A DNA stretch of 38,209 bases from an uncultured Erysipelotrichaceae bacterium (GTDB lineage: Bacteria; Bacillota_I; Bacilli_A; RF39; UBA660). The notes under the pieces are model-generated. The model did not search any database and was not told the DNA's origin. It saw only the letters and a list, made by a program, of their open reading frames with translations. Below are positions 5,353 to 14,199 of the stretch, piece after piece. Made by a program: the position numbers and the translations under genes. Each line of letters starts with the position of its first letter. The first letter of the stretch is position 1. The DNA lies in assembly GCA_902788975.1 (NCBI GenBank), contig CADAMI010000004.1:1-38209 (forward strand). The letters are read 5' to 3'.

Positions 5353-7491
5353 TTATTTATTAGTTTTAGTATATAGTTTTATATGTTCTTTTTTCTTTTG
5401 CTCAATTAATTCATATATTCTATCTATAATTGCATCTACTTCTTCACTAGTTACAAAAGTTCTTTCTAATTCTTCAGTAGTTGAAATTATATTTTTCCAA
5501 TTGGGATCATAATAAGAAAAATATAATTCATTCTCATCAATAGTTATATTATTATCCATATTATTGCTAATACTTCTAAAAAACAATTGATGAAATCTAG
5601 GAAAAGTAGTTATTTTATAACTATACTCTGCTCTCTTGAGCGCATTATATACTTGTTGATCAATTTCACTTTCTTTCGGGTAAGATACTTCTTTATTCAT
5701 ATCAAATCCTACAAGTTGTTGTTTTCCTCTTTTATAAAAGAAATATCTTAAAAACTCTTTTAATGCTTCTTTATCCTTTAAAAGTAATGAATTTTCATAA
5801 TTATCAAATTCTATATAGGCATACTTTTCTTTACCTGCAAATGAATCATATGAAATTTTCCTTACAGAAGATGGAATTACAATAGAATTTCCTTGATAGT
5901 ATTTGAAAGCGTGTAAGCCAATCATTTCTAAGCCATCATTTAATGATAATTTTTGAAATTCACTATTGAATAAATTACCACTAATACTTTTTAATGTACT
6001 TGGCATTACTAATTCTTTTTTGTCTTTTATTTCTCTTCTAATATATTTGGAAACTCTTGAAGATAGTATGTCTGAATCAATACTTATTATACCTTCTGGT
6101 AATTTGTAATAAGTAGTATTAATTTCACTTTTTTTCATTAATTGATATAATCTATTAATAGGATGGTTGCAACTAAAATCATCAATAATTGATAGTAACG
6201 ATACAAGTGGCACTAAGTAATCCCATTCAATACCGCTTATATTTGAAAAAATATTTTCAAATTCATTTCTCTCATCATTATCTGTTAAATTTGCTAATAA
6301 TATATTATTAGATAACATTTTTTTAAAGCCATCTTCCTTATCAAAAGATAGTAATAAATTTAGCATATATTTTTTGTAAAGAACATAATCGCCATCATAT
6401 CCTCCCCAATCACCTTTATAATACTCTCTTATTATAGATAAGGCTTGTCTCATATCATTTGAAAAAGTATTATTAAAATAATTGTTTTTACCTAAAATTA
6501 TATTTTGTAACTTATTAAAGATAATGTCTTTATAGTATTCATAACCATAATCATCTTCACGAATTGGAGATTCTCTAAGAAAATCAATATCGCAAGTAAG
6601 AATATTAAATTTTACTTTATATAGATTTTTAATCTGTTCATCTGATACTACATTTCTTCCATATTCATAAAACAAAAGATATTTTTGTTCTAAACTATTA
6701 ATTTTATGTAATAAATCATTTTTATTATCTTTAGTTTTTTCTATATTATTTAATTCTTCTAATTGTGAATCTAGTATTTTAATTTCATTTTTATTTTTAT
6801 ATGCATAAATTTCTAGCCATCTTTCAACTATAGCAATCTTAGTAATTAAATCATCAATTCTATTTACAGTGCTAAGTTCTAAAATAGATGAAGATATAAA
6901 ACATAATCTCTCCCATCTTTTTAATAAAATATCATAATCTTTTCCGCTATTATTAATACTTATAGTTCTTAGATGTGCATCAATTTCTTTTTGAATTGCA
7001 GTTTTTTGTTCTAAAAATATTACTAACGAATTACTTAAATTATTAATTTCATCGGTTAAACAATTCTTATTTCTACGTGGTACTCTTTTCCCTTTTTCTA
7101 ATTCTTTTAATGCAATTAACCTAGTAATTGTTTCTACTTCCATTTTATTAATTTCTAATAAATATATTTTTAGTTTTGTCATTTGAATCATTAATTCTTC
7201 CGATGCTAAATTTAAAAAGTGTTCATCAGTAATGATACTATGAAGAAGTAAATCCACATTCATAATCATATCTTCTTGTAAATTATCAAATTTTAATTCT
7301 CTAGTAGTTATTGTTCTCTTTTGAGATAGAAGTTGTAGATATTGTTCTTTATAAGAATCAATTAAATTAATCTTTTCTATATCGTCCTTATAGTAATCCC
7401 TACCTGGAATTTGTATAATATCTCCAAGATTAATTATTCCGACTTCAACTTCATTAAAAAAAAGTGATTTTAGTTTATTAATAAAATTCAT
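5353..7491 (-). CDS. Large coiled-coil protein with BspA-like LRR segment
   Basis: A 712-residue protein with a strong GGGGGG-type ribosome site. The N-terminal half is helical and rich in Leu/Lys/Glu, with likely coiled coils at about residues 80-290. At about residues 490-560 there are LRR_5/BspA-like repeats (LVMPSTLKSISGNLF; LSLNDGLEMIGLHAF; IVIPSSVRKISYDSF). The C-terminus is a polar helix. There is no signal peptide or membrane helix, so a cytoplasmic protein is expected, although BspA-type repeats are more often on surface proteins. It lies between oriT and the relaxase, 64 bases downstream of the latter, on the same strand. No enzymatic motif was seen. A transfer accessory or defence/anti-defence role is possible but unsupported. 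Confidence 0.75.
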   Translation of the reverse strand: MNFINKLKSLFFNEVEVGIINLGDIIQIPGRDYYKDDIEKINLIDSYKEQYLQLLSQKRTITTRELKFDNLQEDMIMNVDLLLHSIITDEHFLNLASEELMIQMTKLKIYLLEINKMEVETITRLIALKELEKGKRVPRRNKNCLTDEINNLSNSLVIFLEQKTAIQKEIDAHLRTISINNSGKDYDILLKRWERLCFISSSILELSTVNRIDDLITKIAIVERWLEIYAYKNKNEIKILDSQLEELNNIEKTKDNKNDLLHKINSLEQKYLLFYEYGRNVVSDEQIKNLYKVKFNILTCDIDFLRESPIREDDYGYEYYKDIIFNKLQNIILGKNNYFNNTFSNDMRQALSIIREYYKGDWGGYDGDYVLYKKYMLNLLLSFDKEDGFKKMLSNNILLANLTDNDERNEFENIFSNISGIEWDYLVPLVSLLSIIDDFSCNHPINRLYQLMKKSEINTTYYKLPEGIISIDSDILSSRVSKYIRREIKDKKELVMPSTLKSISGNLFNSEFQKLSLNDGLEMIGLHAFKYYQGNSIVIPSSVRKISYDSFAGKEKYAYIEFDNYENSLLLKDKEALKEFLRYFFYKRGKQQLVGFDMNKEVSYPKESEIDQQVYNALKRAEYSYKITTFPRFHQLFFRSISNNMDNNITIDENELYFSYYDPNWKNIISTTEELERTFVTSEEVDAIIDRIYELIEQKKKEHIKLYTKTNK

Positions 7492-7555
7492 GATAATCCC
7501 CCCTTTGACTAATGAGTAATATTATATCATATTTCCTAAAATTTTGCACTTTTTA

Positions 7556-8851
7556 TTATAAAGTCATTTCAAAATCATCTTTATCGTATTCATCTTCATC
7601 ATAATCTCTAACTCGTTCTTTATAATAGTTAGGTGCATCTACATAATCAAATAATTCATCTTGTTTAGTAGTACCTCTTGATATGCCAACCACATCATTC
7701 ATATCAAATTCACGATTATCATAGCAGTCTTTAATTGCATCGGCAGTTTCATCTTTGGTATATTCATTACCTCGCTGCAATAATTTTCTTAAAAATTTCT
7801 TTAATAATTGAAACATATAATTTAATCTAGCTATTAAACTTCTATTTTCTCGTTCTAAATGTTCATTATCTTTTTCAAGTTTTGTAACTTCGTTTTTATA
7901 TTTTTGATTTTCTTTTTCTAGTGATTTATAACTATTAGCATAACCATCAATTTTATTAAACACTGCTTGTAATTTAGGTTGCATATCCATTACTTTTTTA
8001 GATTCTTTAATAACATTATTCATACTATCAAAAGTATCTTTTTTAACCTTAACATAGTCTTTACCTACTAAAAATGATTCTTTGGTAGTTTTCATTTTAT
8101 CTTCAAACTCATTCATTGCTTTATCAAGCCTATCATTTTTAACATTTAATTCTTGATTTAATTTCCTAGTTATTTTTTTATATTCTTTAATTTTAATGTG
8201 TTTATCATCACTGCCTTTAATACCTCTTTCTAAATCATATCCTTTTTCAGTTAGTCTTTTATGATACATATCTTGTAGTTGTGATAATTGTATCTTATCT
8301 TTTATATATTGCTTTTTAGATATGGTATATCTTTCAGTATTAGTTCTATAATCTAGTTTCTTAACTAATGGTATTACTACACAATGAATATGTGGTGTTT
8401 TTTCATCTAAATGGACAGTTGCGTGTAAAACTTGTTCTTTCTTATACCCTAAATCATTATAAACAAACTCCATACAAGTATCAGCCCATTCTTTAATTTG
8501 TTCTCTAGTCATTCCATCAAAGAATTTAGGAGAAGCAGTAAACATTAATTCATCTGCTATACAATTTCTAGAACTATTTAACATATCGTGATATTTCTTT
8601 TGTCTAGATTTTCTTTCAGTTTTCATTCTTTCTTCGTGCTCTCGTTTATATTCTTTTGTTAATTCATCAAAACCTTTTAAATACTTTTCAGCAAGTGGTA
8701 CAAGTTCTATATTATTTTTACTTAATTCTATTTTAATATCTGGATTAGAATTATAAGCTTTCTTTTCTCGTTTATTATGTGATCCTATTTGTGCTAAATC
8801 TTGTGTAGTCATAATAGGTTCACTTCTAAATATTGCATAATTTAAATTCAT
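7556..8851 (-). CDS. MobV-family relaxase (Mob/Pre)
   Basis: A 431-residue plasmid-mobilization relaxase that would nick oriT and pilot the transferred strand. The N-terminal motif GSHNKRE places His25 where the nucleophilic His22 of pMV158 MobM lies, and the metal-binding motif HLDEKTPHIH is at residues 147-156, both diagnostic of the Mob_Pre family. Residues about 190-350 are a long coiled coil, typical for oligomerisation and membrane contact, and the tail is very acidic (YDEDEYDKDDFE). The AAAGGAG site supports the chosen ATG. There are no coupling-protein or secretion genes in the window, so transfer would depend on a helper element. Confidence 0.92.
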   Translation of the reverse strand: MNLNYAIFRSEPIMTTQDLAQIGSHNKREKKAYNSNPDIKIELSKNNIELVPLAEKYLKGFDELTKEYKREHEERMKTERKSRQKKYHDMLNSSRNCIADELMFTASPKFFDGMTREQIKEWADTCMEFVYNDLGYKKEQVLHATVHLDEKTPHIHCVVIPLVKKLDYRTNTERYTISKKQYIKDKIQLSQLQDMYHKRLTEKGYDLERGIKGSDDKHIKIKEYKKITRKLNQELNVKNDRLDKAMNEFEDKMKTTKESFLVGKDYVKVKKDTFDSMNNVIKESKKVMDMQPKLQAVFNKIDGYANSYKSLEKENQKYKNEVTKLEKDNEHLERENRSLIARLNYMFQLLKKFLRKLLQRGNEYTKDETADAIKDCYDNREFDMNDVVGISRGTTKQDELFDYVDAPNYYKERVRDYDEDEYDKDDFEMTL

Positions 8852-8884
8852 ATATCATTTCTCCTTTCGTTTCGTTTTATACAA

Positions 8885-8912
8885 CAAAAAAGATATGTCG
8901 TTAAACATACCT
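8885..8912 (-). terminator. Terminator after the glycosylase-like gene
   Basis: On the minus strand the 8-bp stem AGGTATGT / ACATATCT (one G-U pair; 8891-8898 with 8905-8912) is followed by a U-run (8885-8890). It starts at the base after the stop codon of the upstream gene and separates it from the relaxase. Confidence 0.65.
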
Positions 8913-9905
8913 CTAATTACATATCTCATCATATTTTTTATTATAATGACAATAATTTCTTATCTTACATCTTTCACAATTAGGGTTTTCCCCACATATA
9001 TTGGCAGACCTTAATAAACAGAATTGTTGAATTATTGATTCTACTACGATTTCATCACAATTATTAAGTTTTGCTATTCTTTTAATAATATTTAATACTT
9101 GTTGTTCTGTAGCATTAGCATTTTCAACAACACCTAATCTATGACTACCAAATAATCTTTCTAATTGAGAACTCTTTTTACAAGTATTAACACCAACTCG
9201 TTTTAAATAATCATAAGCGAAAGCTCGTCCAACTTGTATCATCTTATATTTTCCATCATTAAACATATTAGCAATATCATTCGGTGTTTCTTTATTAACA
9301 AAGTTATCTAAACTACCATAATCTTTTTCTATTTTCTCTAATACCATTATATTTTTAGATAATGCTTTCATTTGATTATTAATCATTGGATTAGTACAAT
9401 GAATTATTTTTAATTTATTAACTAAAATATTCGGATCAATTACCTTTAAATAATTCTTATTATAGTTATGAAATATCTCATCAATAGCATCCATATTTTC
9501 TCTAATATTATTATCTCCCCATCTATGATTTGATAAAAGAGATATAATTAATGCTTTTAGGTGTTCTTCAAAAGTATATTTTTTACCTTTCTTTCTTAAT
9601 TTAACATTATTAACTAAATCCTTAATATCGCTCATATAATCATAATTAATATAATCCATACTTTCTTTAATAAGAGGTAGTATTTCTTTTAAATCATTAT
9701 CATCTAATATCGTTATCTTACTTACCATATCATAATTAGGGTTATATATTGTATGATTATTAATACAATCCTTTAATATTTCAACAATTTCTTCATTAGA
9801 TAAATACTTTACTCTTTCAATAGGAAATATAACCTTATTCACTTTAACATACTTTATCAGCAAAGGTATTAACTCATCATTTTTGAAAATTTGCTCATTT
9901 TTCAT
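8913..9905 (-). CDS. Endonuclease III-like HhH/Fe-S protein lacking catalytic residues
   Basis: A 330-residue protein (from ATG 9905; a GTG at 9920 is an alternative). The C-terminal part resembles the HhH-GPD base-excision glycosylase superfamily. A hairpin-like segment (MIQVGRAFAYDYLKRVG) aligns with the GVGRKTA hairpin of endonuclease III, and the C-terminus has a Cys-x5-Cys-x2-Cys-x5-Cys motif (Cys304, 310, 313, 319) like its 4Fe-4S cluster, one residue shorter in the first gap. The catalytic Lys of the hairpin is replaced by Ala, and the catalytic Asp position reads KKSSQ. The first 150 residues are helical and unassigned. It probably binds DNA; glycosylase activity is doubtful. It is the last gene before the spoIVA junction. 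Confidence 0.65.
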   Translation of the reverse strand: MKNEQIFKNDELIPLLIKYVKVNKVIFPIERVKYLSNEEIVEILKDCINNHTIYNPNYDMVSKITILDDNDLKEILPLIKESMDYINYDYMSDIKDLVNNVKLRKKGKKYTFEEHLKALIISLLSNHRWGDNNIRENMDAIDEIFHNYNKNYLKVIDPNILVNKLKIIHCTNPMINNQMKALSKNIMVLEKIEKDYGSLDNFVNKETPNDIANMFNDGKYKMIQVGRAFAYDYLKRVGVNTCKKSSQLERLFGSHRLGVVENANATEQQVLNIIKRIAKLNNCDEIVVESIIQQFCLLRSANICGENPNCERCKIRNYCHYNKKYDEICN

Positions 9906-10008
9906 AAAAAAATATCTCACTTTCTTAATTTTAGTCTTTAACTAATAAAGTGAAATATTGTCTTTATCCCTTATTTTATGGGCATTTATTAATTTTTCTT
10001 TTTGGGTA

Positions 10009-10389
10009 TCACATATTCAAGGACACCCAAGGAGTCATTACATATCTTGGACCATTTTCATCGTCTACCCCTTTTGCATCGTTAATAACATATCCAACAC
10101 AATCAATCATTTTAATATTGGCACTAAAATCATCTATCATAATTTTAGCAGCATTGGCAGGTACAAATTTAGGCTCAGTTGTCATAATCATTTTTCCACT
10201 AGCCGCTTGAGGTAATTCATCTAATGCCCTTTTTCTCTCAAATTCATCTTGAATATTTGGCACTACTAAATTTTCCATAAATCTACGAATAAAAGTTGAT
10301 TTACCAGTTCTTACAGCCCCAACAACACCTAAATATATATCCCCACCTGTACGCTTAGCAATATTTTTAATAACCTCTATTTTTTCCAT
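10009..10389 (-). pseudogene. spoIVA: spoIVA 5' fragment, interrupted by the mobile element
   Basis: Residues 1-121 match the N-terminus of SpoIVA, the ATPase that polymerises into the basement layer of the spore coat on the forespore surface. The opening RTGGDIYLGVVGAVRTGKST contains the Walker A (residues 24-32), followed by DELPQAASGKMIMTTEPKFVP, DCVGYV and ENGPRYVMTPW. After Trp121 the family sequence is lost and the ORF ends five codons later in element DNA. A full SpoIVA is about 490 residues, so some 370 codons are missing and should lie left of the window on the same strand. The AGAGAGG ribosome site and a sigma-E-like promoter are kept. Whether the gene is dead or restored by excision cannot be told from the window. 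Confidence 0.88.
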
Positions 10390-10410
10390 ATAAAACCTCT
10401 CTTCTAGTTA

Positions 10411-10438
10411 ATATTATGTAAAAGCCCAGTCATTATTC
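10411..10438 (-). promoter_or_regulatory. Possible sigma-E-type promoter of spoIVA
   Basis: On the minus strand GAATAAT (10432-10438), 13 bases, CATAATAT (10411-10418) resembles the mother-cell sigma-E consensus (KMATATT / CATACAAT). spoIVA is sigma-E dependent in Bacillus subtilis. The match is imperfect and judged by eye. Confidence 0.4.
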
Positions 10439-10477
10439 AAAAAAAAAGAAATAAATTAATACATACTTAATTTATTT
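10439..10477 (-). terminator. Terminator between the 10.5-kb gene and spoIVA
   Basis: A perfect 11-bp stem AAATAAATTAA (10449-10459) / TTAATTTATTT (10467-10477) followed on the minus strand by a nine-base U-run. It ends transcripts from the membrane-anchored protein gene. Confidence 0.75.
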
Positions 10478-10500
10478 CATTAATTTAAGGTTTAGAGACT

Positions 10501-11211
10501 TTAATTGTTTTTATTATTGTACCATTCACAGTATTTATCTTGAGTAAATCCGCCATCAATATATTGATGATTACTATTAGTATATTTATTTTCACCAACG
10601 TATTCATAATCTGTATATCCATTATCATATATAACACGTAATATTTTATTATTTAGGTAACTTATATCTATTTTTATATCTGAGGTATAAGCGACAATGT
10701 CGCCACTCATTTCATTATTTAAATTTACGGGTGATATTAGGTTAATCTTATACTGATTATCTCCTATTTTTTCAAAAGAAGTAATACTCCATACAACAAT
10801 ACCATCAGAATTAAATTTTGCTCGTTTAATAAATGTATTAATCTCTAATGAACTACCAACACACATATCATGATCATAACGAACATCAGCCCAGTTACCT
10901 TTAATTTTATTCCATAAATTAAAAACTTCGTTAGTAGACATATTAGTACTAACAATAGAATTATTATCGTTTTCATCATTTTTTGTTTCAATATCATCTT
11001 TATTATTGTTAACTATATTATCGATATTAGAATCATTTCTTTTTTTATCAATAACACCATTGTAATTATCATTAAATTTATCAATATTTTTATTAAAAGA
11101 CAAATAACCTTTCCTATTTAAAACGACTAATATAATGGCAAACAATATAAGTAAAATTATTGTATCTAGTATAATTGGTAACCATTTATTATTATTTTTA
11201 TCCTTTTCCAT
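10501..11211 (-). CDS. Membrane-anchored hypothetical protein
   Basis: A 236-residue protein whose start at 11211 is fixed by GGAGG at ideal spacing. A basic N-terminus precedes one membrane helix (about residues 11-32, WLPIILDTIILLILFAIILV), then an Asn/Asp/Lys-rich linker (about 40-95), then an extracellular domain of about 140 residues with alternating strands and two Cys (DHDMCVGSS and YCEWYNN). No family was recognised. It has its own promoter and terminator and so is a single-gene unit downstream of uvrA. Confidence 0.7.
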   Translation of the reverse strand: MEKDKNNNKWLPIILDTIILLILFAIILVVLNRKGYLSFNKNIDKFNDNYNGVIDKKRNDSNIDNIVNNNKDDIETKNDENDNNSIVSTNMSTNEVFNLWNKIKGNWADVRYDHDMCVGSSLEINTFIKRAKFNSDGIVVWSITSFEKIGDNQYKINLISPVNLNNEMSGDIVAYTSDIKIDISYLNNKILRVIYDNGYTDYEYVGENKYTNSNHQYIDGGFTQDKYCEWYNNKNN

Positions 11212-11228
11212 TTTATCCTCCAAAAATA

Positions 11229-11237
11229 AGTATAACA
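11229..11237 (-). promoter_or_regulatory. Extended -10 promoter
   Basis: TGTTATACT (minus strand) is an extended -10 element 18 bases before the start codon of the membrane-anchored protein. No good -35 was seen. Confidence 0.4.
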
Positions 11238-11298
11238 TACAATAAAAAGAAAAAAGTATAAAAATATGTTAATACATTATTTTTACACTATTTTTACA

Positions 11299-14106
11299 TT
11301 ATTTTAAATATTGTTTTAAAAATTGTCCAGTATAACTACTTTTACATTTAGCCACTTCTTCTGGTGTGCCTGTAGCCACAACAATGCCACCCATATCCCC
11401 ACCTTCAGGCCCCAAATCAATAATATAGTCAGCTACTTTAATAACATCCAAATTATGTTCAATAACAATAACCGTGTCACCATTATCAACAATTCTTTGT
11501 AAAATAAATAATAATTTTTTAATATCATCTACATGAAGTCCAGTCGTAGGTTCATCTAAAATAAAGATACTTTTACCTGTAGGTTTCTTTTGAAGTTCTT
11601 TCGCTAATTTTACTCTACCAGCTTCCCCACCAGATAATGTTGGTGCACTTTGTCCTAACTGAATATAGCTTAGTCCAACATCTTGCATAATTTGTAATTT
11701 GTCTCTAATCTTCTTATGATTTTCAAAAAATGGCAACGCTTCAGACACTCTCATATCAAGAACTTCGGCAATATTTTTATCCTTAAATTTAATTTGTAGT
11801 GTTTCGCTGTTGTAACGTGTACCATGACATACCTCACAAGGAACATAAACATCTGGTAAAAAGTTCATTTCAATCTTTTTAACACCATCACCCCAACAAG
11901 CTTCACATCTTCCACCTTTAACGTTAAAAGAAAATCTATTTTTACCATATCCTCTTATCTTTGATTCTTTCATATCAGCAAATAGGTCTCTTATATCATC
12001 AAATACTGATACATACGTAGCTGGATTACTTCTTGGTGTTCTGCCAATTGGGTCCTGTGTAATATGAACCACTTTATCAATATTTTCAAGACCTTTAATT
12101 TCTTTACATTGACCAACAACAGTTCTAGATTTATATACTTTCTTCATTAATGCATTATATAGAATATCATTAACTAATGTCGATTTACCACTACCGCTAA
12201 CACCAGTAACACATATTAATTTACCTAAAGGGAACTTAACATTAATATTTTTTAAGTTATGCTCCTTAGCCCCTTTTACTTCAAGAAATAGTCCATTTCC
12301 TTTTCTTCTTGTTTTTGGTACATCAATTTTTAGTTCTCCTCTCAAATATTTTCCTGTCAATGAGTTAGGATTATTCATAACTTCTTGAGGTGTTCCTTCA
12401 GCCATAACACGACCACCATCATCACCGGCACCAGGACCAATATCCACTAAATAATCTGCTTCCATCATCGTATCAGTATCGTGTTCAACAACAATCAATG
12501 TATTACCTAAATCACGCATTTCCTTCATCGATTTAATTAACTTTTCATTATCTCGCTGATGAAGTCCAATGCTAGGTTCATCTAAAACATATAATACCCC
12601 TGTTAATTTACTACCAATTTGTGTTGCAAGTCTAATTCTTTGTGCCTCTCCACCAGACAAAGTACTTGCAGATCTACTTAAAGAAATATATCCAAGCCCA
12701 ACATTATTTAAAAATTCTAATCTATTTATAATCTCTTTTACTAATAATTCACTAATTTTCTTCTGTTCTGTAGTTAACTTCAAATTTTTCATAAATTCAT
12801 ACAAGTCAGCTATACTAAGTTCTGTCATTTCGTAAATATTTTTTTTATTAATTAGAACACTAAGGATATCGCTTTTTAATCTTGTTCCATGACATACTGG
12901 ACAAACTTGTTCAACCATAAATCCTTCGATCCATTCTCTAACCCAACCTGCCGTTGTCTCAATTTGTCTACGTTCTAAATTAGTAATAATTCCTTCAAAG
13001 TAATCAGTCTTAGTTCTACTACTACCAGTTCTTGATAAGTATTTAAAATCCATTGGTTCAGGAGAACCATATAAAATAATATCTAGCTTATTTCTTGGAA
13101 TATCTTTAATAGGCATATTTAAATCAATATCGTAGTATTTAGCTACCGTAGAAATTTCTGTGTATAAAGTATTTTGCTCCATCGTAACTGTTTTAATACC
13201 GCCATCATTTATACTTAGAGATTTATCAGGAATTAATAAATCCTCGCAAATCTTCATTTTAACTCCTAGTCCATTACATTCAGGACAAGCTCCATATGGA
13301 GCATTAAATGAAAACATTCTTGGTTCTAGTTCTGGTAAAGAAAAATCACAATCAGGACATGCATATTTTTCACTCATAACAATTTGTTCTCCACCAACAA
13401 CATCAACAACACACTTACCATTTGATTTCTTACAAGCTATCTCAATTGCTTCATATAACCTACTTCTAATATTATTCTTAATTATTAATCTATCAATAAT
13501 TATCTCAATAAAGTGTTTTTTATTTTTTTCAAGTGCAATATTTTCAGATAAGTCATAATCATTACCATCTATTCTAGCACGTGTAAATCCTTCTTTTCTT
13601 AAATCTTCAAGTAAATCCTTTTGTGTACCCTTTTCTCCATATACAACAGGACTCAATATTCTAATTTTTGTTCCTTCATCTAGTTTCATTATCTGAATAG
13701 TCATTTCTTCAATACTTTGACTAGAAATAGGTTTATGATGATTAGGACAATAAGGAACTCCAATACGAGCATATAATAATCTTAAAAAATCATATATTTC
13801 TGTTACAGTTCCAACAGTACTACGTGGATTATTATTAGTACTTTTTTGATCAATACTGATACTTGGACTAAGGCCATCAATACTATCAACATCAGGCTTA
13901 CTTGTACCACCTAAAAATTGTCTTGCATAAGCACTTAAACTATCGACATATCTTCTCTGTCCCTCAGCATATATCGTATCAAAAGCTAAACTACTTTTAC
14001 CACTTCCAGATACTCCAGTCATAACTATAAGTTTATTTTTAGGTAAAGTAATATCAATATTTTTTAAATTATTTTCTCTTGCCCCTTTAATAATAATTTT
14101 ATCCAT
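11299..14106 (-). CDS. uvrA: Excinuclease ABC subunit A
   Basis: A full-length 935-residue UvrA, the damage-recognition ATPase of nucleotide excision repair. Two ABC modules are visible: Walker A GVSGSGKSS near residue 31 and GVSGSGKST in the second half, each paired with an LSGGEA signature (TLSGGEAQRIRLA, TLSGGEAGRVKLA) and a Walker B (VLDEPSIGLHQRD, ILDEPTTGLHVDD). Zinc-binding Cys pairs CPDC...CPEC and CEAC...CEVC are present. The start has GAGGTG before ATG. It is monocistronic in this window; uvrB, often adjacent, is not here. Confidence 0.98.
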   Translation of the reverse strand: MDKIIIKGARENNLKNIDITLPKNKLIVMTGVSGSGKSSLAFDTIYAEGQRRYVDSLSAYARQFLGGTSKPDVDSIDGLSPSISIDQKSTNNNPRSTVGTVTEIYDFLRLLYARIGVPYCPNHHKPISSQSIEEMTIQIMKLDEGTKIRILSPVVYGEKGTQKDLLEDLRKEGFTRARIDGNDYDLSENIALEKNKKHFIEIIIDRLIIKNNIRSRLYEAIEIACKKSNGKCVVDVVGGEQIVMSEKYACPDCDFSLPELEPRMFSFNAPYGACPECNGLGVKMKICEDLLIPDKSLSINDGGIKTVTMEQNTLYTEISTVAKYYDIDLNMPIKDIPRNKLDIILYGSPEPMDFKYLSRTGSSRTKTDYFEGIITNLERRQIETTAGWVREWIEGFMVEQVCPVCHGTRLKSDILSVLINKKNIYEMTELSIADLYEFMKNLKLTTEQKKISELLVKEIINRLEFLNNVGLGYISLSRSASTLSGGEAQRIRLATQIGSKLTGVLYVLDEPSIGLHQRDNEKLIKSMKEMRDLGNTLIVVEHDTDTMMEADYLVDIGPGAGDDGGRVMAEGTPQEVMNNPNSLTGKYLRGELKIDVPKTRRKGNGLFLEVKGAKEHNLKNINVKFPLGKLICVTGVSGSGKSTLVNDILYNALMKKVYKSRTVVGQCKEIKGLENIDKVVHITQDPIGRTPRSNPATYVSVFDDIRDLFADMKESKIRGYGKNRFSFNVKGGRCEACWGDGVKKIEMNFLPDVYVPCEVCHGTRYNSETLQIKFKDKNIAEVLDMRVSEALPFFENHKKIRDKLQIMQDVGLSYIQLGQSAPTLSGGEAGRVKLAKELQKKPTGKSIFILDEPTTGLHVDDIKKLLFILQRIVDNGDTVIVIEHNLDVIKVADYIIDLGPEGGDMGGIVVATGTPEEVAKCKSSYTGQFLKQYLK

Positions 14107-14166
14107 AACTACACCTCACATTTATATCTTTATCAAATATTAATAAAATATAATCTCTAAGTAAAT

Positions 14167-14194
14167 ATTATACCTTATTTTAAAAAAAAGACAA
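14167..14194 (-). promoter_or_regulatory. uvrA promoter candidate
   Basis: On the minus strand TTGTCT (14189-14194), 16 bases, TATAAT (14167-14172). It lies in the 93-base gap between the sigH stop and the uvrA start. Confidence 0.55.
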
Positions 14195-14199
14195 CTAAA

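Larger units (their letters stand above)
1..10026. mobile_element. Integrative and mobilizable element inserted in spoIVA (left end outside window)
   Basis: This block carries a large serine recombinase, SSB-like and replication-type winged-helix genes, an XRE switch, an oriT-like hairpin with a MobV relaxase, and cargo genes. Its right boundary is set by the spoIVA reading frame, which follows the conserved SpoIVA sequence up to Trp121 (codon at 10027-10029) and then diverges and stops, so the junction is close to 10,020-10,030. The exact crossover bases cannot be fixed without the other junction. The left junction is not in the window. The recombinase is cut at base 1 and usually lies near an end, so the left junction is probably not far beyond. 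No conjugation (type IV secretion) genes are visible, so mobilization in trans is inferred. Confidence 0.85.

Noticed and set aside
10021-10035. CCAAGG palindrome at the spoIVA junction as the crossover core
   Set aside because: It is suggestive, but the other junction is outside the window, so the shared core bases cannot be identified.
9950-10215. Two overlapping plus-strand ORFs across the spoIVA junction
   Set aside because: They lie antisense to the well-supported spoIVA fragment and have no ribosome site or recognisable domain; treated as shadow frames.
13160-13558. 132-residue plus-strand ORF inside uvrA
   Set aside because: Antisense shadow of the highly conserved uvrA coding sequence, without ribosome site.
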